Of a stretch of DNA of 5,550 nt, positions 5,343 to 5,550 are shown piece after piece. A model generated the notes under the pieces. The model was not told the origin of the DNA. It made no database searches and saw nothing but the letters and a program-made list of their open reading frames with translations. Source of the stretch: an uncultured Coriobacteriales bacterium (lineage in GTDB: Bacteria; Actinomycetota; Coriobacteriia; Coriobacteriales; Eggerthellaceae); contig CAMPNZ010000074.1 in the NCBI GenBank assembly GCA_946892075.1, positions 1 to 5,550 of the forward strand, given 5' to 3'. Both the position numbers and the translations under genes were made by a program. Numbering within the stretch: the stretch's first letter is position 1; every line of letters begins with the position of its first letter.

Positions 5343-5348
5343 ATTTTA
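5343..5348 (-). promoter_or_regulatory. Candidate -10 of the CAT tRNA
   Basis: On the minus strand TAAAAT ends 14 bases before the tRNA 5' end, a spacing that would start transcription just before the mature tRNA. The hexamer 17 bp further upstream (CGCATT) is poor. A TTGAAC occurs but 27 bp away, too far for a standard promoter. Confidence 0.3.
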
Positions 5349-5550
5349 ACCTAACACGCGGGAAAAATGCGCGGTGTTCAAGAAAAAATCAATTCCGTGC
5401 ATTCATGTGCCTGCAAACAAAGCATCTACCTGTGCCGTTGCGCCTCTTTGCAAGCGTACAGTTCCGCAAGCGTGCCCGCCCGCACTTAGTTTCGAGCGCT
5501 CCGATACACCCAAAAGCAATGGTGAATTTTCTTATTGCGGGCAAAATCGG
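5349..5550. other. Right edge, no assignable gene
   Basis: Three frames are open here and none is recognisable. A plus-strand frame runs from ATG 5405 to the window edge (MCLQTKHLPVPLRLFASV onward) without a Shine-Dalgarno. A minus-strand frame enters from the edge and stops at TGA 5391-5389. A second minus-strand frame, 5531-5403, reads more like protein (KLSAGGHACGTVRLQRGATA) but is preceded by TAA at 5534-5532 and has no good start codon. It may hold the end of a neighbouring gene, a gene remnant, or nothing. Confidence 0.5.

Overview
The window is mostly housekeeping sequence centred on translation, with about 50% G+C by eye. It probably comes from an anaerobic actinomycete of the Coriobacteriia type. 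That placement is an inference. It rests on an HD-domain class II CCA-adding enzyme of about 480 residues, a tRNA-Glu with a G1:U72 pair followed by A73 (recalled from actinobacterial tRNA-Glu genes), and a DUF4213/DUF364 protein of a kind common in anaerobes. The species is not identifiable from the window alone.

Layout: (1) 1-148 is an unassigned left edge holding three consecutive potential stem-loops. An open frame crosses it and may be the end of a gene that begins outside the window. (2) 149-394 is the upstream region of cca, with a perfect TATAAT and a strong Shine-Dalgarno. (3) 395-1840 (+) is cca, the CCA-adding tRNA nucleotidyltransferase. (4) 1841-2156 is a gap without a credible gene, holding a 28-bp direct repeat in two copies. 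(5) 2157-2449 (+) is a good sigma70-type promoter followed by tRNA-Gln(CTG) and tRNA-Glu(CTC), both with encoded CCA. (6) 2564-3376 (+) is a DUF4213-DUF364 protein (putative heavy-metal chelation). (7) 3415-5094 (-) is ettA, an ABC-F translation factor, convergent with the previous gene across a 38-bp gap. (8) 5254-5328 (-) is a CAT-anticodon tRNA, best read as tRNA-Ile2, lying upstream of ettA on the same strand. (9) 5329-5550 is an unassigned right edge.

How the genes fit together: CCA-adding enzyme, three tRNAs and EttA all serve translation. CCA synthesises or repairs tRNA 3' ends. EttA gates the first elongation steps according to the ATP/ADP state. The tRNAs supply C34 decoders for CAG, GAG and (after lysidine modification) AUA. 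The DUF364 protein is the only gene without an obvious link to this theme. I found no CRISPR array, insertion sequence, phage gene, toxin-antitoxin or defence gene, and no convincing undescribed system. The items most worth a second look are the run of stem-loops at 33-120, the paired direct repeat at 1988-2076 and the solitary DUF364 gene.
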